Shown piece after piece: positions 1 to 8,280 of a stretch of DNA of 64,000 bases. Where the stretch lies: NCBI RefSeq assembly GCF_001439925.1, contig NZ_LMBV01000022.1:1-64000 (forward strand), given 5' to 3'. The notes beneath the pieces were generated by a model. That model did not search any database. It was not told the origin of the DNA and saw only the letters and a list, made by a program, of their open reading frames with translations. A program made the position numbers and the translations under genes. Positions within the stretch are counted from its first letter, which is position 1, and every line of letters begins with the position of its first letter. This DNA is from Peribacillus muralis (GTDB lineage: Bacteria > Bacillota > Bacilli > Bacillales > DSM-1321).

Positions 1-59
1 CAAAGTCCAGTGTCTTATAGAACTAGTTTTGAGCAAGCTGCTTAGTAAAAAGATGTCCA

Positions 60-235
60 ATTTATTGGGTGCACTTCACTTTTAGCCTGCGGGGTCTCAA
101 GTAGACACGCATTTCCCGCAGGAGTCTCGCACCTTGCGTTACATTCCACTCTTCGTGATAACGTAAGTTGAAACCAAGTTGCCATAGTTTCGGAGGATTT
201 GTACTCAGTCCGTTTCTTCATTTCACAGTGTTGTG
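60..235 (-). repeat. Dispersed GC-rich repeat, partial copy
   Basis: Read on the minus strand, the block near 90-113 carries a 'gcgagactcctgcggg' core, and 205-230 carries an 'aaacggactgagt' end. Both elements occur in the fuller copy near 43190-43330, but their order is swapped here, so these may be two truncated neighbouring copies. The rest of 1-342 shows no gene. The unit resembles the short GC-rich intergenic repeats common in Bacillaceae genomes. Confidence 0.6.
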
Positions 236-342
236 GGTTTGTTTCCTTGTTCGTTTCGTCCCGCTTCTTTCCAACTGGTTTAACAAATGGGTGCAGATGC
301 GACGGGTGAGAGAGATGTTTGCGAACCCTATTATTAGTCGAT

Positions 343-390
343 AAACAAACAGAACCGCCTAAGCGAAAGCCTAGACGGTTCTGTTTGTTT
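343..390 (-). terminator. Rho-independent terminator of ponA
   Basis: The arms at 343-357 and 376-390 are a perfect inverted repeat (aaacaaacagaaccg / cggttctgtttgttt). It lies two bases beyond the ponA stop codon on the minus strand and ends in an AT-rich tract. Confidence 0.85.
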
Positions 391-392
391 AG

Positions 393-3134
393 TTAACCAT
401 TGTTACCATTATCCTTGTTTTTATCTTTATCTTTATCTTTTTCCGGATCAGGGTCAGGAACAGGCGTTTCAACGGGTTTATCTTCTTCCACCGTACCAGG
501 GTCGGTACCGGTGTTCCCATCCTCACCATTTTCATCACCTGTATTGCCTTTTCCGTCATCCGGGTTGTTGCCATTTCCATTATCCGTGTTGCCATTACCG
601 TTATTATCGGTGTTTCCATTATCTGTATTTCCATTATCGTCATTATTATTTTGATCTTCGTCCTGCTTATCATCGTCGCCTTCAGCAGGGGTTTCTTGTT
701 CAGGATTTTCACCTTCGTCCGGTTCTTCAAGCTCCTCATCGGTAGCTTCCGGATCTTTTTCCGCTTCTGCAGGAATATCGACAGAGGTGCTGGCCGGATC
801 ACTTTGTTGGCCATCCGCTAAGGCTACCACAGAGAACGTATATTTACTTCCTGCGGTTGGATTAGGAATCGCTAAACTAGTATCCTTCGATTTTTTCAGC
901 ACACTCGGAGCGCCGCCATCGACCGACATAGTGACCTCGAATTTTGTATCTCCGTCCCCATTAGGGTATGCCCATGAAAGGTTGATTTGATTACCTTCCT
1001 GATCGTATGAAGCACTTATGCTAGGTTTGTCGATTTTTTCATATTCTGTCGTCACTTGTGTGGGTTCGTGCCCTTTAACATAGTACTCATAAGTGATTTT
1101 ACTGCTCGGTGTATAGGCATTGGCTTTTACCGCTGGATTTGAACCTCTTATGACGCCAACCTTCACAACACTGTCTGGCTGTTCAAAGTCCTTCGTTTCT
1201 TTTGTTTGCGCCATATGTTCCATCAGATTCTTAAAGATCGATTTAGGGATCCTTTGGGATGAATCACCGAGGTATTCCAATTTTTGGCCTGATGCATTAT
1301 CGTAACCAGCCCAAACCGCGACTGTATAATTGCTTGTATAACCAGCCATCCAGCTATCTTTAACACCGGAAGATGGGATGTTGTTTGCTGCACGCTGTTC
1401 AGGCGTGAAATTGGTTGAACCTGTTTTACCGGCAATAGGCAGACCAGGTATATTCGCTAGTCTTCCTGATCCATAAGGTTCATTCAAGACGCTCTTCAAC
1501 ATATCCGTCACGATGAAAGCAGTGGAATCCTTCATGACTGGTTTCGATTCAGTTTTGTTCTTGATGGTCGTTTTGTCACGTAAAACAATCTTCTTCACGC
1601 TATGCGGTTCATTATAGATCCCGTTGTTTCCGAATGAACTGTATGCTCCTGCAAGTTCAAGCGTGGATACGTCCTTACCGCCGCCAATTGCAGCGGATTC
1701 GGTGATTTCCTTATCAAAAGGAATGCCAAGGTCAACGGCAAAATCACGTGCCCGGTCCAATCCGACTTCCTGAAGTGTTTTTAAGGCTGGGATATTCAAT
1801 GACCGTGCTAACGCTTCACGAATGGTTACCGTGCCATAATGGCTGCCTGTAGCATTCTTAAGCGGTGTCCCATCGCTATATGAATAGTTCTCATCTTTAA
1901 TCTGTTGGTAGGTGGACCAATTCAAATACTCAACAGCTGGACCGTAATCAATGATAGGTTTAATCGTCGAACCTGGTGAGCGCTTGGCATCGGTGGCATA
2001 ATTCCAGCCGCGTTTGACCGTCGTGTTCCTGCCGCCGCCGACTGCTTTGATTTCACCGGATGCCGTATCAAGTAAGGTGATCCCAGCTTGAAGATCCTTA
2101 CTTGGATAACTGATGATTTCATCACTGTTCAACATTTTATAGACGTATTCCTGGGCATCTTTATCAATCGTCGTTTGGATTTCCAAACCATCGGTGAAGA
2201 CGTTATAGTCACCCATATCACCGACTTCTTCAATTACCAAGTCGATGAACGCATCATAAGCGGTGGTATCGATTTGGCTTTTATCTATTTCCTGAAGTCC
2301 TTCTGCTATATCGACGCTTTGTGCGTCTTTCATTTGCTTTTCGGTGATATATCCATGTTTATTCATTAAGTGAAGGACGATATCACGGCGTTCCTTCGCG
2401 CGTTCCGGATATTTATATGGATCATAACGGCTTGGACTTTGCGGTAACCCGACAAGCATGGCCGCTTCGTTTAATTTCAATTCGTTTAGTTCTTTTCCAT
2501 AATAAGTGCGGGATGCGGTTAGAATCCCATTTGCACGGTTTGCAAAGAAAATCTTATTCACATACATTTCAAAGATTTCTTCTTTTGTATATTTCCTTTC
2601 AAGCTGGATGGATAGCCACATTTCCTGGACTTTCCTTTTAATCGTCTTATCAGGGGTTAAATATGAACGCTTGATGACTTGCTGGGTCAATGTACTAGCA
2701 CCCTCCGAGCCAAATCCGTTTTTGACGTTAGCTATGACGGCACTGCCCAGTCGTAGGAAATCGACCCCGTGATGCTTGTAAAAACGTGAATCCTCCGTTG
2801 CCAGGAAGGCGTGTTCGACAAGATCGGGTATATCTTCATAATTGACGAAATCCCGGTTTTCCGTACCGACTTCAGCTAGCAATTTACCGTTCTCATCAAG
2901 TATTTTCGATGTGACAGGATCTTTCAATAACTTTTCGTCGAGCTTTGGAGCATCGCTTATAAAATAAGCCAATGCTGCGCCTCCTGTAACCAATCCGACA
3001 ATCCCGATTGTAACGAGTATAAGGAAAATGCGCTTAAGCATGTTGGTTGATTGTTTCGGCCCCTTTTTCGTGCCCTTTTTTTGGGATTGGCCCTGTTTTC
3101 GGCGTTCTTCCCTAGTATTATATTTTTCAGCCAT
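393..3134 (-). CDS. ponA: Penicillin-binding protein 1A/1B (bifunctional transglycosylase/transpeptidase)
   Basis: Class A PBP that polymerises and cross-links peptidoglycan at the outer face of the membrane. The 913-residue product has a short basic cytoplasmic tail, one membrane anchor at about 34-58, and a GT51 transglycosylase domain with the EDSRFYKHHG motif (catalytic Glu114) and STLTQQ. A transpeptidase domain follows with STIK (389-392), SLN (445-447) and KTGS (570-573). A fibronectin type III-like domain covers about 705-790. The last 120 residues are a low-complexity tail very rich in Asp, Glu, Asn and Gly with TDNGN-type repeats, ending in alternating Lys/Asp. It is the second gene of a recU-ponA operon, 28 bases after recU, as in B. 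subtilis. Family assignment is secure; the length of the acidic tail is the unusual part. Confidence 0.97.
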   Translation of the reverse strand: MAEKYNTREERRKQGQSQKKGTKKGPKQSTNMLKRIFLILVTIGIVGLVTGGAALAYFISDAPKLDEKLLKDPVTSKILDENGKLLAEVGTENRDFVNYEDIPDLVEHAFLATEDSRFYKHHGVDFLRLGSAVIANVKNGFGSEGASTLTQQVIKRSYLTPDKTIKRKVQEMWLSIQLERKYTKEEIFEMYVNKIFFANRANGILTASRTYYGKELNELKLNEAAMLVGLPQSPSRYDPYKYPERAKERRDIVLHLMNKHGYITEKQMKDAQSVDIAEGLQEIDKSQIDTTAYDAFIDLVIEEVGDMGDYNVFTDGLEIQTTIDKDAQEYVYKMLNSDEIISYPSKDLQAGITLLDTASGEIKAVGGGRNTTVKRGWNYATDAKRSPGSTIKPIIDYGPAVEYLNWSTYQQIKDENYSYSDGTPLKNATGSHYGTVTIREALARSLNIPALKTLQEVGLDRARDFAVDLGIPFDKEITESAAIGGGKDVSTLELAGAYSSFGNNGIYNEPHSVKKIVLRDKTTIKNKTESKPVMKDSTAFIVTDMLKSVLNEPYGSGRLANIPGLPIAGKTGSTNFTPEQRAANNIPSSGVKDSWMAGYTSNYTVAVWAGYDNASGQKLEYLGDSSQRIPKSIFKNLMEHMAQTKETKDFEQPDSVVKVGVIRGSNPAVKANAYTPSSKITYEYYVKGHEPTQVTTEYEKIDKPSISASYDQEGNQINLSWAYPNGDGDTKFEVTMSVDGGAPSVLKKSKDTSLAIPNPTAGSKYTFSVVALADGQQSDPASTSVDIPAEAEKDPEATDEELEEPDEGENPEQETPAEGDDDKQDEDQNNNDDNGNTDNGNTDNNGNGNTDNGNGNNPDDGKGNTGDENGEDGNTGTDPGTVEEDKPVETPVPDPDPEKDKDKDKNKDNGNNG

Positions 3135-3162
3135 AACAGCTAACCTGCCTTTCTAAAAAAAA

Positions 3163-3774
3163 CTAAAAATTTTCTGCAATAAGCGAATCTACTACTTTAA
3201 TATAGTCAATTCTCGGTTGAAAGCCAAGAGTAATCTTCTTTGAACTGTTTTCAACCTCTTGTAGAGTAATGGATTTGCGTCCGCCGTCCTTCATTCTCTG
3301 CCAATAAAAACTCAATTGCTCAGAACTCATTAAGTATATATCATCCATGGCGGAGAAGCGGATGATCACAAAGGCAATTCCGTTATGTTGAACGATATGT
3401 TTCATATGTTCAATTTGATGATCATGAAAGTTCTTGAGGGGGAAGGAGCTACTGTTTTTCGTTTCCTTTGCCTCAAAATCAATGTACCTTCCTTTATAAA
3501 CTCCATTGTAATCAGTGGTCGATGCTTGTTTGAAGTAGGCTTCCTTAATGACTGCAGCACTTCGCTTCGGGTAGTGGACATCGACAATTTGAATGGGTGT
3601 CGGTTTTTTATGAATGACGGCAATGTTGTGTGCCAAATAATACAGGTTGGTTTCATTCAAATCGTCCTCCAATGTTTTTCCCCGGTTTCCGTAACTGATT
3701 TTTTCAAGTGGACTTTTCTTTTCTTCCATAGCCTGCGGTACAAATCTTCGTCCGTTGGGATAATGAAATGCCAC
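3163..3774 (-). CDS. recU: Holliday junction resolvase RecU
   Basis: RecU cleaves Holliday junctions in recombinational repair and chromosome segregation. The 203-residue product matches the family's normal length. It has the N-terminal NGRRF segment, the [15 protein letters not shown] nuclease core with the D-x-EAK catalytic signature, and the [10 protein letters not shown] segment that follows. The start is GTG at 3772-3774 with a strong AGGAGGG ribosome site nine bases upstream; no ATG is better placed. It is the first gene of the minus-strand recU-ponA operon, which is the order seen in B. subtilis and couples a recombination enzyme with cell-wall synthesis. Confidence 0.96.
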   Translation of the reverse strand: MAFHYPNGRRFVPQAMEEKKSPLEKISYGNRGKTLEDDLNETNLYYLAHNIAVIHKKPTPIQIVDVHYPKRSAAVIKEAYFKQASTTDYNGVYKGRYIDFEAKETKNSSSFPLKNFHDHQIEHMKHIVQHNGIAFVIIRFSAMDDIYLMSSEQLSFYWQRMKDGGRKSITLQEVENSSKKITLGFQPRIDYIKVVDSLIAENF

Positions 3775-3918
3775 TTTTACCCCTCCTTTTTTTCACTTAT
3801 CTATATTAGCAAAAAAAGAATCCAAAATGTGAATAAAAAGAATTGTTTCTTAGAACGATAGGGTTTAAGTACAATGATATGTCACAATTCATGATACAGG
3901 AAGGCAGGTCCCAATGAT

Positions 3919-4866
3919 ATGCATATGTCAAAGACGGAGAAGCGATTGCTTCACTCCATAAAAGTCCAAACAGCAAAAGCGAATAGAGATAATATATCAA
4001 GAACGAAGGCATATGAACATTTTTTTCGAAAACATCCTGAAATACAATGGTCTTTCTTGGCAGGTATGGTCTCAAGGAATGCAGGGTGGAATATGTGTGA
4101 TCTTGAAGGGATATGGTTTTCACAGATGCTGGGTCTTGAGTACAGGCGACACTTATTCCTGACATATGAAGAAGCAAATTGGAGGATATTTCAAGACGCA
4201 TATCCACAGTTACTTCTTTACCATCATTCGAAGAGGTGTCGTCGCCCTTTGTTTTACTTAGGTCGTTTTTTTTTCATTACTCAATTCATGACAAACGCAT
4301 GGAATGCCTTTTGGAAGCACGGAAATCGTGAGCAATTAGTTACGGCACTTATAATAAATGAACAAAATATCATTGAAAAACCGGTTATAAAAAGGCTACC
4401 CTTCGTTTTTCATTCTATATTGTTTTTCCTGCAGGATTGGATGCATTTTAGCACGGTGCTATTCCCTACCTGCCATGGAAAGCTGTATGGCTCATCCGTT
4501 TCTCATTTTAGAAACATCGATGAAAGGATTAAATTGGGGAAAAGGTTGGCTGGACTCCTATTTTCCGAAAAGTTATTTCCGGTTTTTTATGAGTTTTCCT
4601 GCAGGACCGAGGCGACCGGGGCAAGGTATGATTATGAACAATATCGGAAAAAACCAAGGTATCATGAAACTCCAATGCTGCGGAAGGTTTATCCTGTGAT
4701 TACTCATCAAATTTCTGAGACTGAACAGTGGGATATGAATAGAAGGGTAAAAAAAGATTGGTTAGTGGAGCCGAATTGGGAAGAAGACCCGCAATTGACC
4801 GAATGGTATGACCATAAGCAGAAACAGCTTCACACAGCTGTAATGGTTAAAAACTTGCTTTTTTAA
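3919..4866 (+). CDS. yppC: YppC-like protein of the DUF2515 family
   Basis: The 315-residue protein is divergent from recU, exactly where B. subtilis has yppC, a DUF2515 protein of unknown function. It is rich in Trp, Phe and His (WSFLAGMVSRNAGWNM; HLFLTYEEANWRIFQDAYPQLLLYHHSKR) and ends with an ETEQWDMN...DWL segment. I see no signal peptide and no clear long transmembrane helix. An AGGAAGGCAGG ribosome site precedes ATG 3919; ATG 3925 in the same frame is an alternative. The biochemical role is unknown; the assignment rests on synteny and general resemblance. Confidence 0.85.
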   Translation: MHMSKTEKRLLHSIKVQTAKANRDNISRTKAYEHFFRKHPEIQWSFLAGMVSRNAGWNMCDLEGIWFSQMLGLEYRRHLFLTYEEANWRIFQDAYPQLLLYHHSKRCRRPLFYLGRFFFITQFMTNAWNAFWKHGNREQLVTALIINEQNIIEKPVIKRLPFVFHSILFFLQDWMHFSTVLFPTCHGKLYGSSVSHFRNIDERIKLGKRLAGLLFSEKLFPVFYEFSCRTEATGARYDYEQYRKKPRYHETPMLRKVYPVITHQISETEQWDMNRRVKKDWLVEPNWEEDPQLTEWYDHKQKQLHTAVMVKNLLF

Positions 4867-4871
4867 AATGA

Positions 4872-4906
4872 AAACAGGGAAGGAGTCGTAAAATCCTTCC
4901 CTGCTC
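4872..4906 (-). terminator. Hairpin between yppC and sspM-like gene
   Basis: Arms cagggaagga (4875-4884) and tccttccctg (4894-4903) pair perfectly. On the minus strand the hairpin is followed by TTTTCATTTT, so it works best as the terminator of the small spore gene; it also sits just after the yppC stop. Confidence 0.75.
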
Positions 4907-4926
4907 AGGGTGCAAGCATTCAAGTA

Positions 4927-5040
4927 TTACGTAGAGGGGTGGTTTTTCCCACTAAGCTTCGGGTTGCCGGTTCCTGCTTTTTTAGAGGGCGGCTTTTGTC
5001 GTTTTTCGTATTGTTGTTCTTTGCTGTCATTCGACTGCAT
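4927..5040 (-). CDS. sspM: Small acid-soluble spore protein, SspM-like
   Basis: A 37-residue Lys/Gln/Ser-rich protein. It starts MQSNDSKEQQ and ends PKLSGKNHPST, close to the KLGGPNRPST ending I recall for B. subtilis SspM, a minor SASP made in the forespore. A perfect ATAGGAGGTGAT ribosome site precedes ATG 5040. On the same strand, CATTTTA (complement of 5069-5075) lies 16 bases from CAATG (complement of 5092-5096), a fair match to sigma-G -10 and -35 elements. It lies between yppC and the next genes, where B. subtilis has sspM as I recall. The assignment rests on the C-terminal motif, context and promoter. Confidence 0.75.
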   Translation of the reverse strand: MQSNDSKEQQYEKRQKPPSKKAGTGNPKLSGKNHPST

Positions 5041-5068
5041 GAAATCACCTCCTATCTGTATTTTTGTT

Positions 5069-5096
5069 TAAAATGTCAATCTTCATTCTGCCATTG
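5069..5096 (-). promoter_or_regulatory. Candidate sigma-G promoter for the SspM-like gene
   Basis: On the minus strand CAATG (5096-5092) and CATTTTA (5075-5069) are separated by 16 bases. They match the forespore consensus GnATR / CATnnTA at 4 of 5 and 5 of 5 defined bases. The expected start point lies about 20 bases before the ribosome site. Confidence 0.5.
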
Positions 5097-5223
5097 TTGT
5101 CGAAGGGCATAATAAATTAAGTGAATTCCACTTTCTTTGCCGATTCCCTTCTAGTTTTGTCAAGCGTGAAGGGCTTTATGATAAAAAAAAGAATAGTACA
5201 GGTAATGAATGGGAGGGGTCAGC

Positions 5224-5496
5224 ATGGTCAATAAAAATGTAGCAACAGAGGATATATTGAAGATGATAGCTGAGATCAGTACCAGCCTGGATCGTTTGGA
5301 ACTTTCTTATGGGGAAACAGTTAATACCGTACGGTGCAAACTATGGGCAGAGCAATATATTTTGGTGAATGAAGCCCAGGAGGCCATTGAGAAAGCCGAG
5401 GATTATTGGGTGAATACTGTGGATGGCCACTCCTTTTCCTTCATTACGGAAAAATCGGTAAGTAAGCCCAAGTTTTTGACTGAAGTGCAAATATAA
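5224..5496 (+). CDS. Hypothetical protein at the yppD position
   Basis: A 90-residue soluble, acidic protein (LKMIAEISTSLDRLELSYGE; AEQYILVNEAQEAIEKAEDYW) that is predicted mainly helical. ATG 5224 is preferred over ATG 5209 because GGGAGGGGT at 5211-5219 is then a ribosome site at normal spacing. Its place between the yppC/sspM pair and yppE matches yppD of B. subtilis, but I cannot confirm homology from memory. No function is assigned. Confidence 0.7.
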   Translation: MVNKNVATEDILKMIAEISTSLDRLELSYGETVNTVRCKLWAEQYILVNEAQEAIEKAEDYWVNTVDGHSFSFITEKSVSKPKFLTEVQI

Positions 5497-5566
5497 GTCA
5501 CAGGATTTCAATTTTTATAGCATCTGGATTATACTTAGGGGAAACAAATGTACGGAGGAGCCTATT

Positions 5567-5935
5567 GTGCAAAAAGAAAAACTGCAACGATTAACAGACC
5601 AATTAATAAAATATACATCCGAAGCTGATGATACCTATGAGGGTGTTCGCGAGGCAGGAAAAGAAAAAGATTTCTTTTCCGAAGTTAAGCCATTCGCAGA
5701 TCAGGTAAAGGAAGCTTGCGTGCAATGGGAATCGGGAATGAAGGAGTGGATGAAGGAAACCGAATTCAAGCATTTATTCCCCGAGCAAATTGAACAAACT
5801 GCCCATAATTTATCCGATGTGGCTGTTCAGGCGTTTTTCCCTAAGACGAGCTATAAGCGATTCAAAAGTCATGTTCAATCCGTCGAATTCATTTTGCATC
5901 ATGTGAAAGCGGAAATCGTTCGGATCTTATCGTAA
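5567..5935 (+). CDS. yppE: YppE-like protein (DUF1798)
   Basis: A 122-residue helical protein of the DUF1798 family, close to the length of B. subtilis YppE (about 123). Recognisable stretches are LTDQLIKYTSEADDTYE near the N-terminus and HNLSDVAVQAFFPKTSYKRF in the C-terminal half. It starts at GTG 5567 with ACGGAGGAG seven bases upstream. It probably belongs to the same transcription group as the gene before it. Function is unknown. Confidence 0.85.
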   Translation: MQKEKLQRLTDQLIKYTSEADDTYEGVREAGKEKDFFSEVKPFADQVKEACVQWESGMKEWMKETEFKHLFPEQIEQTAHNLSDVAVQAFFPKTSYKRFKSHVQSVEFILHHVKAEIVRILS

Positions 5936-5956
5936 AAAAACACCTACACTTTATTC

Positions 5957-6001
5957 CCTCTTTTTTCATATATTATCAGAACCATGTAATGAAAAAAGAG
6001 G
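5957..6001 (+). promoter_or_regulatory. 13-bp perfect inverted repeat covering the yppG ribosome site
   Basis: cctcttttttcat (5957-5969) and atgaaaaaagagg (5989-6001) are exact reverse complements with a 19-base loop. The right arm takes in the first half of the GAGGAGGG ribosome site of the next gene, so folding could mask translation. It could also act as a weak yppE terminator because the left arm carries six Ts. Confidence 0.55.
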
Positions 6002-6015
6002 AGGGCTCATTGAAC

Positions 6016-6720
6016 ATGATGAGATCCGGTTTTAACCAAGTATCGCCAAATCAAGGGCAATATCCTATATCACTGCCGGAATATGGAGGTGGATACCAGC
6101 CGCAAATGCAGTATCCTTTGCAACATGCACAGAATCATGAAGCCTATTATCCCTCATATCCCCAAAATTCGGAGGGGTATATGATTCCCTATCATGATCC
6201 TTATCAGCAGGGGTCCTATCATCCATTTCAGCAAAGTCAGCCGCAGGCTATGCCTGTGAGTTCGCACCAACCAGGCAACAGTGTCATGCAGCCAATGTCC
6301 CCCATGCCGCAGATGCAGCCGACGCCGCAAATGCAGTCGATGCCGCAAATGCAGCCGACGCCGCAAATGCAGCAGATGCCACAAATACAGTCGATGCCAC
6401 AAATGCAGCAGATGCCGCAAATGCAGTCCAATCCGTACAATCACTATCCGAAGCAGCAAGCGTTCAGCATGTTCGACAACCCGCTATTGCCGGCTAAAAG
6501 GCCACCACAAGGACAACAGCAGGCCCATAATCCATATCCGAAGCAGCAGTTCATGCAAAAGCCCCAGCCATCAGGCATCAAATCGGTGATGAACCAATTT
6601 AAAACCCAAGATGGCTCTATGGATATAACGAAGATGATGAATACAGCTGGACAAATGATGAACACAGTTTCTCAAGTATCTACCATGGTCAAAGGAGTGG
6701 GGGGCTTCTTTAAAGTTTAA
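6016..6720 (+). CDS. yppG: YppG-like protein with Met-Pro-Gln repeats
   Basis: The N-terminal two thirds are low complexity, rich in Gln, Pro, Met and Tyr, with about ten imperfect MPQMQ(P/S/Q) units between 6297 and 6430. The C-terminal 50 residues (SVMNQFKTQDGSMDITKMM to the end) are the conserved part of the YppG family. ATG 6016 is preferred because GAGGAGGG (5998-6005) lies ten bases upstream; ATG 5989 and TTG 6010 are in frame but badly placed. It closes the ypp cluster as in B. subtilis, where YppG is shorter. A spore-coat-like role is only a guess from the composition. Confidence 0.85.
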   Translation: MMRSGFNQVSPNQGQYPISLPEYGGGYQPQMQYPLQHAQNHEAYYPSYPQNSEGYMIPYHDPYQQGSYHPFQQSQPQAMPVSSHQPGNSVMQPMSPMPQMQPTPQMQSMPQMQPTPQMQQMPQIQSMPQMQQMPQMQSNPYNHYPKQQAFSMFDNPLLPAKRPPQGQQQAHNPYPKQQFMQKPQPSGIKSVMNQFKTQDGSMDITKMMNTAGQMMNTVSQVSTMVKGVGGFFKV

Positions 6721-6732
6721 TGATAAATAAAG

Positions 6733-6780
6733 AAAAGGCAGACTTACAAGTGTCCCAGCCACTTTTTTAAGTCTGCTTTT
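6733..6780. terminator. Bidirectional terminator between yppG and hsp20
   Basis: Stem gcagactta (6738-6746) / taagtctgc (6768-6776) is flanked by A-run and T-run tracts. An inner aagtg/cactt pair extends the fold. It serves two convergent genes. Confidence 0.8.
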
Positions 6781-6788
6781 ATATGTGC

Positions 6789-7250
6789 CTAATTGATTTC
6801 AATTCGATTCCCTCTAATCTTGGGCAGGTGCAGTGTGAGGATGCCATCGCGATGTCGTGCGGTAACATGTGCCTCATCAATTGGTTTTTGAAATGTTATG
6901 GTACGTGACATGTTCCCAGTAGAAGCTTTCCTTTGAAACATTCCTTGAGCGTTAAGGTTTTTATGCTGCTTTACTGCCTTCCGCGCCGATATGGTTACAG
7001 CCTGCGTCAGCACATCAATCGATATTTGGCTGCGTGCAATGCCAGGGAGGGTAGCTGTCAGGGTATATTCCGAATTCGATTCTTGAACATCAACCGGAAA
7101 GCTGCGTTCTTTAGTGGAACCAAAGAATTCATCCAAAGATTGCAGCATGCCTTTTGGAGGCCTTTCGGAAAAAAGTCGATCCATCTTATTGATGAAAGTG
7201 GTAAACGGTTCGATTCGAGTTCTGTTATTATCTTTTTCAGAAGAGGTCAT
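6789..7250 (-). CDS. Small heat shock protein, Hsp20/alpha-crystallin family
   Basis: A 153-residue protein with an alpha-crystallin domain over about residues 50-150: FPVDVQESNSEYTLTATLPGI, then SQISIDVLTQAVTISA, and a C-terminal HRDGILTLHLPK strand that matches the family's A-x-x-x-G-x-L signature loosely (ARHRDGILTLHLP). Such proteins bind unfolding clients without ATP. ATG 7250 is chosen over GTG 7253 because GGAAGGAGC then lies seven bases upstream. Paralogues of this kind (for example CotM) can be spore-associated, but nothing here settles that. Confidence 0.9.
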   Translation of the reverse strand: MTSSEKDNNRTRIEPFTTFINKMDRLFSERPPKGMLQSLDEFFGSTKERSFPVDVQESNSEYTLTATLPGIARSQISIDVLTQAVTISARKAVKQHKNLNAQGMFQRKASTGNMSRTITFQKPIDEAHVTARHRDGILTLHLPKIRGNRIEIN

Positions 7251-7391
7251 CACGGTGCTCCTTCCTAAAAATTCCTTTGCCTATAGGCTATGTGGGGGTT
7301 TTAAGATGTGTGAATGCGCGGATGGGTTTTAGATGGGGAAGTATGGGGAATAACGGTATGGAATGAATATAAACGGAAATGAGGAATCAAT

Positions 7392-8156
7392 ATGACAGAA
7401 AATAGCAAGCTTTCATACATAGAAACAGGGAAGGGAAATAAAACGCTGCTATTTATCCATGGATTTTGTGGAAGCCATAAATATTGGAATGATATCGTCT
7501 CTAAATTGAAAGATGATTTTCGCATTGTAGCTGTAGACTTACGGGGACATGGAGAAAGTGAGCCGATCGGTGCATCCTTTTCAATTGAAGATATGGCAAA
7601 TGATATCGCATCGGTGTTGGAAGAGCGAGAACTAGATCAAGTTTATATGTTTGGACATTCCCTCGGCGGCTATATCACATTGGCGTTTGCAGAAAGGTTT
7701 CCTGGGAAATTGTCAGGTTTTTCATTGGTGCATTCCACTGCTTTACCTGATGATGAGGCAGGTAAAGAGGGGCGGTTAAAATCGATTGAAACAATCGAAG
7801 CGAAGGGGATACCTGCTTTCATCGATGGGCTAGTGCCGAAGCTCTTCGCCGATTCCGCTGATTCCCACATTGAGCAAACCAAGGAAATTGGATACAAAAC
7901 AAGTGAAAGCGGTGCGATTGGCTCATTACATGCCATGAGAACCAGAATCGACAGAAATCATGTATTAAAAGAAACGAAGCTGCCGGTCCTTTTGGTTGCG
8001 GGCGAACAAGATAAAGTCATCTCTGCAGAAAAGACTTTTTCTGTTAAAGGCAGTCATATTCAGGAAGTTACCCTTGAGGGAAGCGGGCATATGGGGATGC
8101 TAGAATCTCCAAGCCGCTTGGCCGAAGAAATCAAACGGTTTGTCGATTCGAATTAA
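7392..8156 (+). CDS. Alpha/beta-fold hydrolase
   Basis: A 254-residue soluble hydrolase. Visible motifs are FIHGFCGS (oxyanion region, 21-28), the nucleophile elbow GHSLGG with Ser90, Asp207 in VAGEQDKV, and His233 in GSGHMGM, which together make a complete catalytic triad. The substrate cannot be read from sequence; the family covers esterases, lipases and haloalkane-type hydrolases. It is monocistronic, with its own upstream region at 7254-7391 and a terminator after it, and is not part of the B. subtilis ypp order that I remember. Confidence 0.9.
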   Translation: MTENSKLSYIETGKGNKTLLFIHGFCGSHKYWNDIVSKLKDDFRIVAVDLRGHGESEPIGASFSIEDMANDIASVLEERELDQVYMFGHSLGGYITLAFAERFPGKLSGFSLVHSTALPDDEAGKEGRLKSIETIEAKGIPAFIDGLVPKLFADSADSHIEQTKEIGYKTSESGAIGSLHAMRTRIDRNHVLKETKLPVLLVAGEQDKVISAEKTFSVKGSHIQEVTLEGSGHMGMLESPSRLAEEIKRFVDSN

Positions 8157-8172
8157 TACTCCAAAAGACTGA

Positions 8173-8212
8173 GCAAGGAAACGGGATAGTACCGTTTCCT
8201 GCTTTTTTTTTT
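8173..8212 (+). terminator. Terminator of the alpha/beta hydrolase gene
   Basis: aggaaacgg (8176-8184) pairs with ccgtttcct (8192-8200), followed by ten Ts. Confidence 0.9.
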
Positions 8213-8280
8213 GGAAAAGGAAATAGTTTCCCTTTTGCATAGAACGTTCATTCGGTAGAATAGGAATATGAGGTGGGTAT

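Noticed and set aside
389-814. 141-codon ORF overlapping the ponA tail
   Set aside because: Another frame of low-complexity DNA; ends one base outside ponA and has no ribosome site.
3385-3861. 158-codon ORF antisense to recU
   Set aside because: recU is complete on the minus strand with ribosome site and conserved core.
6297-6430. Possible CRISPR-like array
   Set aside because: Short imperfect 15-base units without spacers, in frame with yppG; no cas genes in the window.
6154-6459. Cys/Leu/His-rich ORFs antisense to yppG
   Set aside because: They arise from translating the Met-Pro-Gln repeats on the other strand.
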